Assembly: GCF_904849725.1 (NCBI RefSeq)
Contig: NC_058520.1
Span: 348,623,670-348,687,669 of the forward strand
DNA: 64,000 nucleotides
Source: Hordeum vulgare subsp. vulgare
Taxonomy: Eukaryota; Streptophyta; Magnoliopsida; Poales; Poaceae
Direction of reading: 5' to 3'
In this document: positions 23,120-34,039 of the stretch, piece after piece
Position numbering within the stretch: position 1 is the first letter of the stretch
How the letters are laid out: the number at the start of each line of letters is the position of its first letter
Translations under genes and position numbers: made by a program
The notes under the pieces: generated by a model
What the model saw: the letters and a program-made list of their open reading frames with translations, nothing else
What the model was told of the DNA's origin: nothing
The model's database searches: none

Positions 23120-24673
23120 TTAAAGTCTAGCAACAGGTGCAAAAGTTTCATCGAAATCTATTCCTTCAACCTGGGTGTAGCCTTGGGCTACAAGTCGTGC
23201 CTTGTTCCTCACCACTTGACCGTCCTCATCTTGCTTGTTTTGGAATATCCACTTGGTGCCGATGATGTTGTTCTTGCGAGGATCTGGTCGTTTGACGAGC
23301 TCCCATACGTCATTCAGCTTGAATTGAAGAAGTTTGTCTTGCATAGCTTGGATCCACTCCGGTTCCAGAAAAGCCTCAACAACTTTTGAGGGTTCTGTGA
23401 TGGATACAAAGGAGAAATGCCCACAAAAGTTAACTAAGTGTGAAGCTTTTGAGCGAGTGAGAGGACCTGGCGCGTTGATGTCATTTAGGATTTTGTCAAC
23501 TTCAACTTCGTTTGCAATCCTCGGATGAGCTGGTTGAGGATTTTGTCTGGGCTGAGGAAGTGGTGCTGATGCAATTTCCTCAGGAACATCTTCTTGGTTT
23601 TTATCAGCGATGGGGATCGTTTCTTCATCAATTTCCTCAGATGGAACAATGTCTTCAGTAGGGTTGAGCTTTATTGCTTCCTCAGGAGACAACTTATCTG
23701 GATCAGAAGGCAATTGCTCTCTTTGCGAGCCATTAGTTTCATCGAACCACACATCTACAATCTCAACAACTTTGTTGTGATAGTTGTTGAAGACTCTGTA
23801 AGTGTGCGATTCCTTTCCATAACCGAGCATAAAACCTTCATGTTCCTTAGGTGCAAATTTTGAGCTGTGGTGAGGATCTCTAATCCAGCATTTTGCACCG
23901 AAGACTTTGAAATAACTTACATTGGGTTTCTTGTCTGTGAGGAGTTCATATGAGGTTTTCTTGAGGAATTTGTGAAGATATACCCTGTTGATGATATGGC
24001 ATGCAGTGTTGATTGCTTCAGGCCAAAAGCGACGAGGAGTCTGATATTCTTCAAGCATGGTTCTCGCCATTTCAACCAGAGTCATTTTCTTCCTTTCGAC
24101 GACACCATTCTGCTGAGGAGTATAAGGAGCAGACAATTCGTGAGTAATACCAAGTTCATCAAGATAATCATCAAGACCAGTGTTTTTGAACTCGGTTCCA
24201 TTATCACTCCTGATATGTTTGATCTTGATGCCAAAGTTCGTCGAGGCCCTTGAAGAAAATTGTTTGAAGATTTCCTGCACTTCAGTTTTATACACTATAA
24301 TATGCACCCAAGTGTATCTGGAATAATCATCAACTATGACAAAGCCATATAGAGATGCTGCATTGGTTAGTGTGTCATAGTGAGTAGGTCCAAACAAATC
24401 CATATGAAGCAATTCGAATGGTCGTGTAGTGGTCATGATGGTTTTGGAGGGATGCTTGGATCTGGTCATTTTCCCAGATTCACAAGCACCGCAGAGATGA
24501 TTCTTGAGGAATTGGACTGATTCGATGCCGATGACATGCTTCTTCTTCGCGAGCGTGTGCAAATTCCTCATGCCTGCATGACCTAGTCTTCGGTGCCACA
24601 GCCATCCTTCTGAGGTTTTTGCTAGTAAGCAAGTGGCTAGTTGAGGACCTGTAGAGAAATCAACAATGTACAA
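23120..24673 (-). pseudogene. pol: Copia integrase (open 517-codon segment)
   Basis: The GAG-pre-integrase and zinc region reads GWLWHRRLGHAGMRNL ... CGACESGKM (H-H-C-C). The catalytic core shows the first Asp in LLHMDLFGP, the second in KHIRSDNGTEF, and the Glu in NGVVERKK after YTPQQ, giving D-D-35-E. It continues through FGAKCWIRDP and a Pro/Glu-rich linker into the RT N-terminus (NDVWELVKRP, GTKWIFQNK) and stops just after FAPVARL. A frameshift near 24680 separates it from protease. Within this segment the frame is intact, and all catalytic residues are visible. Confidence 0.9.
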
Positions 24674-25020
24674 ATCCCCCTTCTTACACCTTCGAAGACT
24701 TTGGATCTGTCAGATTCCATGATGACTACGCATCTATATCTACCAAAGATACCAATCATATCAAGATCACAAAGTATTGAGACTGACATAAGGTTAAAAC
24801 CAAGGGATTCAACAAGCATCACTTTGTCCATATGCCTATCCTTGGAAATAGCCACTTTGCCAAGTCCCAATACCTTGCTTTTACCTTTATCAGTATATGT
24901 GATTTGCTTCAGAGGTGATGGAGTTAGTGGCGTATTCATCAGTAAGTTTTTATCACTAGTCATGTGATGTGTGCACCCACTATCGAGAACCCACTCAGTA
25001 TTTTTGGGTTTGTCATCCTG
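24637..25020 (-). pseudogene. pol: Copia protease
   Basis: This aspartic protease processes the polyprotein. The active site reads WVLDSGCTHHMT (about 25000-24960), the standard Copia D-S-G-C/A motif. Then follow GKSKVLGLGKVAI (the substrate-flap and LG-G region) and VMLVESLGFNLMSVSILCD, leading into the integrase. A one-base frameshift at about 24680 (in the ...EGVRRG context) breaks continuity with integrase. Upstream the frame is cut off from gag by a stop and frameshift. Confidence 0.85.
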
Positions 25021-25241
25021 CAGATGAATTAGTACAACTTACCATCTCATATGCTTCAGATTTGAAGAATATGATACTAATTTCATCAGATCAGTAATTT
25101 CATCATAACAGAAATGTAAGGGCGTGTGAAATATTTGTATTTCATCAATCATTAGCTTGCATCCTATCAAGCATTTCTTCAGCTCTCCAGCAAATTCTTC
25201 AGATGATGATTTTCATCTGGAGACATGTCCTGCAGAAGTGA

Positions 25242-25928
25242 TTAGTTTGATTTCTTCACCACCCACATCTGAAGGGGTGGCAAAGCGTTCATCATCCTGC
25301 GAACACCATATGAGAAAGGTGGTATTGAAGCTAATGCACTTCTCTTAACAGTAGGGGGATTAAAGTACTGATATGAATATGCAGAGAACTGGTTTGAGGA
25401 TTTATGAACATAATGATTTGAGGAGTAACGATCATATTCATATTCCTTATAGTTTCTCTGCATGTTAGACGCATAAGCACGAGTACGGGCATAGTTTTGA
25501 CCAGTTGAGGACTTTGATCCTCTTGAAGACTTTGGTCCTTCTGAGGAATTTGATGTGGGGTTCAGATTCTTCAGTGGTGGTGTCATGAGGACATTCACGT
25601 GAAGATTTTCAAGACAGCTTTTGGGAAACCAGATTTTCCTCAAAGGAGGGCCATTCCTGCAGTTAGTTCCAACATATCGAGCAAATACTTCACCAGATTG
25701 ATTTTTGAACAGTTTATAGTTGGAATCAAATGACTCATCTGAGGAATGGGATAGTTCACATGAAAAGCCAGTTAGATTAGATGGATCAAAAGGAGGCCCA
25801 CTAGCAGCAACCCATGAGGTTTTGGGATACTGCTCAGGTTTCCAATAAGATCCATCAGCATTTAGTTTCCTCTCAAAGGCAATTCCTTCTTTCCTCGGGT
25901 TCCTGTTCAAGATCTGCTTTTTGAGCAC
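25242..25928 (-). pseudogene. gag-pol: Copia Gag C-terminal/linker region
   Basis: 228 open codons with Ser/Tyr/Asn-rich sequence (YSSNHYVHKSSNQFSAYSY) and a conserved-looking KIWFPKSCLENL. It belongs between the zinc knuckle part of Gag and protease. It overlaps the previous frame by 21 bases: GMYDIKSFL...VLKKQI is split across the two, showing a one-base deletion near 25930. SIRE-lineage elements have an extended region here. No catalytic motif is visible. Confidence 0.65.
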
Positions 25929-27741
25929 ATCAGAAAGGATTTGATGTCGTACATGCCTGTCACGTATAATTCCTTCAACCCTGCATTTTCATCAGTGACA
26001 TTTGTGTTTTCCTCAAGTGAGGAAATAGACACAACAGGTGCAGTTGAAGAATTTGTAGCAATGGTAGCATTTGAAGATTCTGGTGAAGAATCAGCAGTTT
26101 CGCGTTCAATGCATTTAAGACATGGAGGAATAAATTCAACTTGACTAGCGCTGATCTGTTGAGCTAGTAATGAATCATTTTCCATACGAAGATCATCATG
26201 AGACATCCTCAGCTTCTCAAGATCAAGCTTCCTTTGAAGAAATTCATAGGAAAGCTTCTCATGATCAGTGAGGAGTGTATCATAACGATCCTGAAGATTA
26301 TCAAATCTAGACTGAAGACTTTTCATGTCATCAGTGAGGATTTGAGTAAGGTTCATTTCATCATTCAACAGATCATCACTTTTGTCTAGCAGTTTCTGAA
26401 GCTTTTCCAGAGCAGTTTGTTGTTTAGTGGCAATAATAGCAAGTTTACTGTAACTGGGTTTCTTATAATCATTATGGTCACAGTCACTTGAACCTTTTGC
26501 CATGAAGCAATAGGTTGGAGCGATGTCATCAGCATAGTCATCAGGATGGATGGTGCAATCATTTTCTTCAAGATTGAAGATTGACTTGCTGACGAAGGTG
26601 GTTGCTAGTGCAAGACTAGCCTGTCCGGATTCTGAGTCTTCATCAGAACCCTCTTCTTCATCACATTCTTCTGATTCTGCCTTGGAGTCCATTTCCTTGC
26701 CAATAAGTGCCCGAGCCTTTCTGAAATTGGTCTTCTTGTGCGATGAGGGCTTTGAAGATGAGGATTTTGAAGATTTCTTCTTCTTCTTCGAGTCATCAGA
26801 ACTGTCATCCTTGTATTTCTTCTTCTTTGATTCCTTTCCCCAACGGGGACAATCAACAATGTAATGACCTGATTTCTTGCACTTGTGACAGGTTCGTTTC
26901 TTGTAGTCCTCAGATGCAGATTCTGATTTCGTCAAGTCTCTTCTTGAAGATTTACCGAATTGGCCTCGTCGTGTAAATCTCTGAAATTTCCTCACAAGCA
27001 TTGCAAGCTCCTGTCCAAATTCTTCAGGATCACAAATGCTGTCGTCTGTGTCTTCGTCTTCAGATGAGGAAATTGCTCTAGCCTTCAGTGCACGTGGTCT
27101 GGAATAGCCTGTCCATATAGATCTCTCTTTTCTTCTAGCTGGAATTCATGAGTATTTAGCCTTTCTAGTATATCAGCTGGATGAAGCATCTTGTAATCTG
27201 GTCTTTCTTGAATCATCAGAACTAAAGTATCAAATGAAGAATCCAAAGATCTCAGCAGTTTTTTCACAACTTCGTGATCAGTGATGTCTCCAGCTCCGAG
27301 TGCTTGCAGTTCATTTGATATGTCAGTGAGGCGATCAAAGGTGTCTTGGCAGCTTTCATTGTCATGTCTCTTGAAGCGATTGAAGAGATTGCGAAGAATA
27401 TCAACACGAGAGTCATGTTGAGTTGATACTCCTTCATTTACCTTGCACAGTCTCTCCCAGATCAGTGTTGCAGAGCCCAAGGCACTTACTATTCCAAACT
27501 GGCCAGGGCTCAGATGACCACAAATGATGTTCTTTGCTTGAGAATCGAGTTGCTTGAATTTCTTCACATCAGCCGCAGTGACACTGGCAGAGATGATGGG
27601 GACTCCATTTTCCACAATATACCAGCGATCATTATCAATAGCTTGTAAATGCATTTGCATTTTGTTCTTCCAGAAGGGAAAGTTCTTTCCTTCGTAGGTA
27701 GGACATGCTGCAGTCACCTTAAACATGCCTGCAGTCGACAT
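25907..27741 (-). pseudogene. gag: Copia Gag
   Basis: Start at the ATG at 27741 (MSTAGMFKVTAACPTYEG), the first ATG 54 bases after the primer site. The UBN2-type capsid domain follows (FPFWKNKMQMHLQA, ERLCKVNEGVSTQHDSRV) to a frameshift at about 27108. Sense resumes (SRPRALKARAISSSEDE) into the second open frame from 27001. The zinc knuckle CHKCKKSGHYIVDCP (C-x2-C-x4-H-x4-C) is intact at about 26890. Then come a Lys/Ser-rich stretch, an acidic segment, and a long coiled coil (KLQKLLDKSDDLLNDEM ... LRMSHDDLRMENDSLLAQ). Total about 610 residues, long for Copia but usual for SIRE elements. Confidence 0.85.
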
Positions 27742-27794
27742 AACTAAAACTCAAGGTGGTTAAACCAAAATCACACAGAACAAGGGAGTACCTT

Positions 27795-27806
27795 GCTCTG
27801 ATACCA
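27795..27806 (-). other. Primer binding site, tRNA-iMet type
   Basis: The minus strand reads TGGTATCAGAGC, the standard complement of initiator tRNA-Met used by most plant Copia elements, two bases inside the 5' LTR. Confidence 0.95.
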
Positions 27807-27808
27807 AT

Positions 27809-29222
27809 TGAAAGTGCGTTATATCAACTAGAGGGGGTGAATAGGAGATTTTTAGAATTTCATCACTGAGGAAATTCGTTTTGAGGAAATTCCTCACTGA
27901 TTACTAACTTACAGCGGAAACAGTAAAGGATCAGACGTGCAAACGTTCACAACAACAGTATTACAAAGTGAAGAATGTGAAAACAGATTGCACAGTAAGC
28001 AGGCACGCAGAATACAGATGATGATTAACTATTGTGAAGAATTTGGGGTTGAGGAAATTCAGAGAAAGTCTTCAGCAAATTCTTCAAACAGTCACAGTGA
28101 AAGTCATCAACACATAATACAGAGAAAGTAAAGAGTTGAGGAATTAGAACCCGATTCTTAGTGAAGATTGTTGTTGATGACCGAGTTCCAACTGCTGTGA
28201 GAGTTGTACATCTGGTTTGGAGCGGCTTGGTATTGAAACCAAAGGACACCCAGTCCCGGGACACACAGTCCCTACCGTATTCTCCTTGAGCTAAGGACAC
28301 ACAGTCCTCGCCCAACACTCGTGGTAAGTCTTCAGGGCAGACTTCCAAACCCTCACAAACTTGGTCACCCAACGATCCACAATTGACCGCTGGATTGCTC
28401 TAGACCATGACGCCTAACCGTCTGGAGGATGCACAGTCCTCAAAGGTAAAAGGCTTAAGTCCCACACAGGAACAACTTCTTCAGTGATGCTCAATCACTA
28501 GGTTTGGTTTGTGGTTTCGGTGTCTGGGGTATTTCCTCACTGATGAATTACTCTCGAAAGCTCTGAGGAATTTGGGTTGCTCTTATGACAAGTGTCAGTT
28601 TCTAACGGAGCAGCTAACCAGCTAGTGGTTGTGGGGGGTGGCTATTTATAGCCTGGGAGCATCCCGACATGATTTGACACTAATGCCCTTAAATAATATG
28701 ACCGTTGGAGTGGATAAGACTAGTGACTTGGCGTGTCTATCGAAATGGTCGGAACGCTCAACTGTGAGAGTCCTCATGTCACTCATATTCCTCACTTGAG
28801 GCTTTTGGTAGGATTAGGCTTGGGTTGAGCATCATGAGGAAATCCATTCCATAGTGTTACTTTGACCCCCTTTAACAGTACGGTGTTCCTATTCAACAAA
28901 TGCGAAGAAAGTAAAACAGAAAACGTAAATCTTCATGCTTCAATTTATTCAGAATGATTTTCTTCAGGAACCACCGGTCTTCTCAATATCAGTATCTTCA
29001 TGAGGAATATCAATTTCATCGCAGTTTCCTCGCGATTCATTTCTTCAGCTTCAGACCAATTTCTTCAACTGAAGACATATATTTTTAGGGGTCGATATTC
29101 TTCAAATATCTCAAACTCCTCAATGACTTATAGATCATGTGTACACTCACAAACACATAAGATACTTAACCTATAAGTCTTCAAACCACCAAAATCACTA
29201 AGGGGCACTAGATGCACTTACA
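27809..29222 (-). repeat. Copia 5' LTR (right)
   Basis: 1414 bp; the functional 5' LTR for this minus-strand element. About 97% identical to the left LTR by eye. Ends TGAAAGTGCG and CACTTACA. Confidence 0.95.
28643..28650 (-). promoter_or_regulatory. TATA box of the Copia 5' LTR
   Basis: TATAAATA on the minus strand in the context GGCTATAAATAGCC. It is conserved in the other LTR at 15757-15764. It would drive the genomic transcript. Confidence 0.7.
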
Positions 29223-29227
29223 ATAAG
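29223..29227. repeat. Target-site duplication ATAAG, right copy (Copia)
   Basis: Exact match to 14917-14921, immediately after the LTR end CACTTACA. Confidence 0.95.
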
Positions 29228-29480
29228 TGCCTTCCACGCCACTATCTCGGCTGCTAACACAAGATTCTCCAGCTGTGGTCCTTCAAAGAACCAACTAGTC
29301 GGGGAGTCTGTTGCCTTCACGACCACATCGAGGTGGTACTCCTTCGTGGTGGCATTGACCCAAAGCTTGTGGTAGAGAAAAATGGGTTATTGGTGGACCC
29401 GGCACTTATCCAGACTATCCTCCAGGAGTACGGGAAGCCGGACTCTAGGAGGCTTTTGGGTACGACGACCATCTACAAGG
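29223..29480 (-). pseudogene. 5' leader reading frame of the giant-LTR Gypsy, proximal part
   Basis: Sense text KEYHLDVVVKATDSPTSW and EGPQLENLVLAAEIVAWK reads straight into the Copia target site and resumes at 14921 (ASFLRWPTNRIP). This shows the Copia landed in a coding-like stretch. One TAA interrupts it near 29390. It lies between the right LTR arm and gag. Function not recognised. Confidence 0.5.
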
Positions 29481-29946
29481 TTTAGGGAGAGGTGTTAGTA
29501 AAAGGGTTTGAATAATATTGTGGAAGAGGTGAGAGATGCAGAAAACCCTAAGTGTAAAGGCTAAGTGTAGTTTTTGAGAGGGGTTTCGTCATATCTGACA
29601 TCCATGCTAAATAAGGCTTCCTACATTTAGGATGGTTGTGATTCCAAAGATCAATGCTCACTGAAAACATAAATACTGAATAACAAGAGTCTTACATCCA
29701 TACATAACATATGATACAAATAGGGCCCACAGGGCCAAGTATTTACATAGATAGGGCTCGAAGGCAGACACACCAACACAACTCATAGCGGATAACTCGG
29801 TAGAAAGGATGAACCCATACCATATGCCTTAACATACATGCATTCTGACTCGGAAGTGTCCTAGATCGCATGATCGTCCCCGACGAAGTCTTCTCCAAAC
29901 TCTGGTTCTTCCATCCTGGCCAATTAAATAACCAGTGCAAGCCAAT

Positions 29947-29965
29947 GAGTACTTTGAATGTACTC
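29947..29965. other. Conserved LTR hairpin, copy 2
   Basis: GAGTAC and GTACTC around the 7-base loop TTTGAAT, followed by GCAAG as in copies 1 and 3. Confidence 0.6.
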
Positions 29966-32236
29966 GCAAGCAACCCATGATGTGGAACAAGGCATTAATG
30001 AATTATTGCATAACACTAGTATATTACTTTTGTGGAAAGCTTGATTTTTCCCTTGTGCAATAACATGATCAAATTCTCATGCGACATACATCACAATGCT
30101 TAGCGGTGACCTAATGACGAGGATACGAATATCAATATCCACTGGGGTTGAACGACCCTGGTTCACCCATCCGGCCAAGTCACCTGACTTAGCTCAAGCA
30201 CCATATTACCCACATGGCACTTCTCCCTACACACACACATCGTTTGGTTAACATGGACGTAGCCCAAGAGCGGTCGTCCAGCTGTCCTTGACCGTGGACA
30301 TGGCTATTTGAATAGTTTTCCACTCTGTAGAGGTTCCACACTTTACCCACAAGATTCAGGAAACTTTCCTGTCAGAACACGACTCGCGACATTTATCATA
30401 CCCGAGGTAGGTACCCGAATATCACCTTTCCCATGACAATACTAGCAAAGTGTGCACTCGCTGGCACAAAGCCCACATGATGTACATCACGAGTACCATC
30501 CATGAAGGAACCAACGGTGTGCCCAGTGTCTATAAAAAAGGCCATTGTCGCCTTTTGTTCAAGGTACGACCCCGTCTCGAGAGTGACCACATCACTCCCG
30601 CCACTAGTAATGCAGGCTATCTACTAGCACCGACCATAGTAATGAGCAAAGCCCCGTCCCATAAGGGGTACTGTGGTCGCATATGTTAGGTTGGAGTAAC
30701 GATCGCAACTTACACCAATCGGTTTTCGAAAACCACACACACTCACTAGCCTCAGTATACCACTTCTTCCTCAAGCGGCTAACTAACTGACCCATTTCCC
30801 TCGGGCATTAGTGCCACCCGACGGGGTTTTTGAAAAACCTTTGAAATCGCCTTTCCTTTTACCGTCACTATGAATGCACCCATTCCCATGTGTAGCATTA
30901 CTAGCAACCTAACTACACCCACCTTCACAACCCTCATAGATGTTAGGGTCATGCTAAAGTGCAACTGTCTAATGGAACTACCAAAAACACCTCAGCGACG
31001 TAGTTATTAATCCAACATGGTCTTATGCATCGGAAATAAATGGATCATATGACATACACGAAAGTAGTTGCTCAGACATGGTCAAGGGGCTGCTTGCCTT
31101 GCTCAAAGAGGTCTTCGGGGACTTCGAGGTCGTCTGGTCCAAAGTCTTCGTGAGCACCGCAATCTATCACCGCAATAGAAACGGGAAAAAATTAAGCACC
31201 CAACCAAAACAGGAAAAATATTCAACTCGGAAAAATGGCACATCATTTTTGTAAAATACTAGGGTGACTATAGGTTTTGTAAAAATTGTTGGATTTTATT
31301 TTTAGGTTGTATAAATTGCAGAAACTATTTTTAACACACTTTAAATTATCCTAAACATGGTTTTAAAATAAACCATTGCATTTAACCTACTTCAAAAATT
31401 ACACAAGAGGCACTCTAAATTACCATACAATAAAACAAGATTTTAGGTAAGAAATATTTGAATTTGCACAAGTACTTCATTCTATGGAATTTTTGCAAAG
31501 ACAAGCTTTAAGGAAAAAAGAAAAGGAGATGCAGCTCTTGGGACACGGGTAGCTAGCGACTGGGCCGGCTAAAGGACAACTAACCCAGGCACGCAAGACA
31601 GCCACGTCGCGCCATGTTCAAACCTGATGGGCGGGGGCCACGGGCCAGAGAGAGAAGGAGAGGCGAGGGGGAGACACGGTAGGCTGACGACTGGGCCCCA
31701 CTTGTCGGGTCCATCTTCAACCTCACAACAAAAAGGGGGTGAGGCTCCCCGGCGGTGCTAGGGTCCACAGCGAGGTGAGGTGAAAGTGGAAATCGAACCA
31801 CCGTTGGCCGCCAATTGATGGGTGGAGCAGGGAGGAGCAAGGACGCAACAAATCGCAGGCGGCGAGGTCCTGAGGAGGTGGCAATTCGCGAGGGTGGTCG
31901 TAGGACCCTAAACCTTCAAAGAAAGGGTGGAGGGAAAAAGAGGACCGGAGCGGCACCGTACTCGAGGATCACCAAAATCCCGATGCGGCAGAACCGGAGT
32001 TTGATCTCGGGCTTGGGGGCTTCCGAAGAGGGGGGTGAGCTACCAGCCTGATTGGGGAAGTAGGAGGTCAACAAGCGGAAGAGGGAGGCCTGGTGTGGCC
32101 ATTTATAGGCGGGGCATGGTCCACCAAAAGGTGGTGCGTCGGGGAGGTCGTGGCAATGGCCACGAGAGTAGAGAGGGCTCGGGAATGTGTCCACGGTCTT
32201 TGTGGATGTGGTTTGGGACTGGAAAAAGGAATGAGG

Positions 32237-32241
32237 GGGAG
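32237..32241. repeat. Target-site duplication GGGAG, left copy (solo LTR)
   Basis: Exact match to 34035-34039, on either side of the BARE/Angela solo LTR. Confidence 0.9.
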
Positions 32242-34034
32242 TGTTGGGGAAAGTTGCATGGGAATTTTTTCCTACGCGCACGCAATACCTAGCCATGGTG
32301 ATGATCATCTACAAGAGGGGAGAGTGAATCTACATACCCTTGTAGATCGCTAAGCGGAAGCATACATAATGTGTTTGATGTAGTGGAACATCTTCGCGAT
32401 CCAAATCGCAGCCTCTCCCGTGATCTCATCACGATCCATCCCGCGATCCCATCACGATCCGTCCCGATATAGTGTCGAACGGACGACACCTCTGCATTCA
32501 GCTCACGTACAACTCGATGATGATCCCCGCCTTCTTGATTCAGCAAGAGGGGAGGAGTGGTAGATGAGTTCTCTAGCACGACAGCATGGTGGTCGTTGTG
32601 GTGAACTAATCCAACAGGGCTTCGCCTAAGCACCGTCAAACTAGACTAGAGGAGAAACAGATCTAGAGAGAAGTAGAGGGACCACGTGGCAATTAGGGTT
32701 AGGCTGCCTCTAATTCCTCTAGTATATATAGGAGGGAGGGGAGGAGGCAGCCTCAAACCCTCAAGGTTTGGCCAAAATTGGGGGTGGAGGTGTCCTACTC
32801 CAATCCTACTAGGAGTAGGATTCCTCCTCTCCTCCTCTTCCACCTTTGGGTTTTTTCCATCTCAAACCTCATGGGACATAGTGGGGGCTTATGCCAGCCC
32901 ACTAGGGGCTGGTTTTCTCCTCCCGCAGTCCATGAGTCCCCTCGGGGAGTAACACCCCTCCCGATGGTCCCCGGTACCTTCCCGGCACTCCTCATACACT
33001 ACCGACATACCCGAAACTTTTCTGGTGACCAAAACAGGACTTCCTATATATCAATCCTTACCCCCGGACTATTCTAGAGCTTGTCGTGACGTCCGGGATC
33101 TCATCCGGTACTCCGAACAACTTTCAGTTACCAACACACATAACTCAATAATATCAAAAGGTCACCAAACCTTAAGTGTGCAGACCCCTGCGGGTTCGAG
33201 AAGTATGTAGACATGACCTGAGACATTGTCCGGTCAATAACCAATAGCGGGACCTGGATGCCCATATTGGTTCCTACATATTCTACGAAGATCTTTATCG
33301 GTTGAACCTCTATGTCAAGGATTCAGTTAATCCCATATGTTGTTCCCTTTATCCTTCGGTACGTTACTTGCCCGAGATTCGATCGTCGATATCTCTATAC
33401 CTAGTTCAATGTCATTACGAGCAAGTCTATTTTCTCGTTCCGTAATATAAGATCCTCTGACTAACTCCTTAGTCATATTGCTTGCAAGGCTTATTGTGAT
33501 GTTGTATTACCGAGTGGGCCCCAAGACACCTCTCCGTCACACGGAGTGACAAACCCCAACCTTGATCTATGCCAACCCAACAGACACCTTCAGAGATACC
33601 TGTAGTGCACTTTTATAGTCGCCCAGTTACGTTGCAACGTTTGATACACACAAGGTATTCCTCCGGTGTCCGGGAGTTGCATGATCTCATGGTCATAGGA
33701 ACACATACATTGACATGCAGAAAATAGTAGCAATAAACTGACACGATCATATGCTACATTCATAGTTTGGGTATTGTCCACCACATCATTCCCCTAATGA
33801 TGTGATCCCGTTATCAAGTGACAACACTTGTCTATGACCAGGAAACCTTGGCCATCTTTGATCAACGAGCTAGTCAACTAGAGGCTCACTAGGCACAGTG
33901 TGTTGTCTATGTATCCACACATGTATTTGACTTTCCAATCAATACAATTCTAGCATGGATAATAAATGATAATCATGAACAAGGAAATATAATAAGAACT
34001 AATTTATTATTGCCTCTAGGGTATATTTCCAACA
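32242..34034 (-). mobile_element. BARE/Angela-type Copia solo LTR
   Basis: 1793 bp from TGTTGGGGAAAGTTGC to GTATATTTCCAACA. The GGGAG duplications flank it with no internal region, so unequal recombination has removed the body. The sense strand starts TGTTGGAAATATACCC and carries a TATA box (TATATATA on the minus strand, near 32725). The terminal TGTTGG/CCAACA pairs are typical of this family. It splits the GC-rich part of the right LTR arm, whose text resumes at 34035. It has no coding capacity. Confidence 0.9.
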
Positions 34035-34039
34035 GGGAG
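34035..34039. repeat. Target-site duplication GGGAG, right copy (solo LTR)
   Basis: Exact match to 32237-32241. Confidence 0.9.

Larger units (their letters stand above)
14922..29222 (-). mobile_element. Complete Copia LTR retrotransposon, SIRE/Maximus type, 14.3 kb
   Basis: LTRs 14922-16336 and 27809-29222, ATAAG duplications on both sides, a tRNA-iMet primer site inside the right LTR and a polypurine tract inside the left LTR define a full-length minus-strand element. Internal order is gag, protease, integrase, RT/RNase H (integrase before RT means Copia), then a long extra ORF before the 3' LTR, as in SIRE-lineage elements. The 14.3-kb length fits Maximus in Triticeae. By my manual count the LTRs differ at about 37 substitutions plus one indel in about 1.4 kb (2.6%). 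At the commonly used 1.3e-8 per site per year that is near 1 Myr. All main frames carry stops or frameshifts. Confidence 0.9.
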
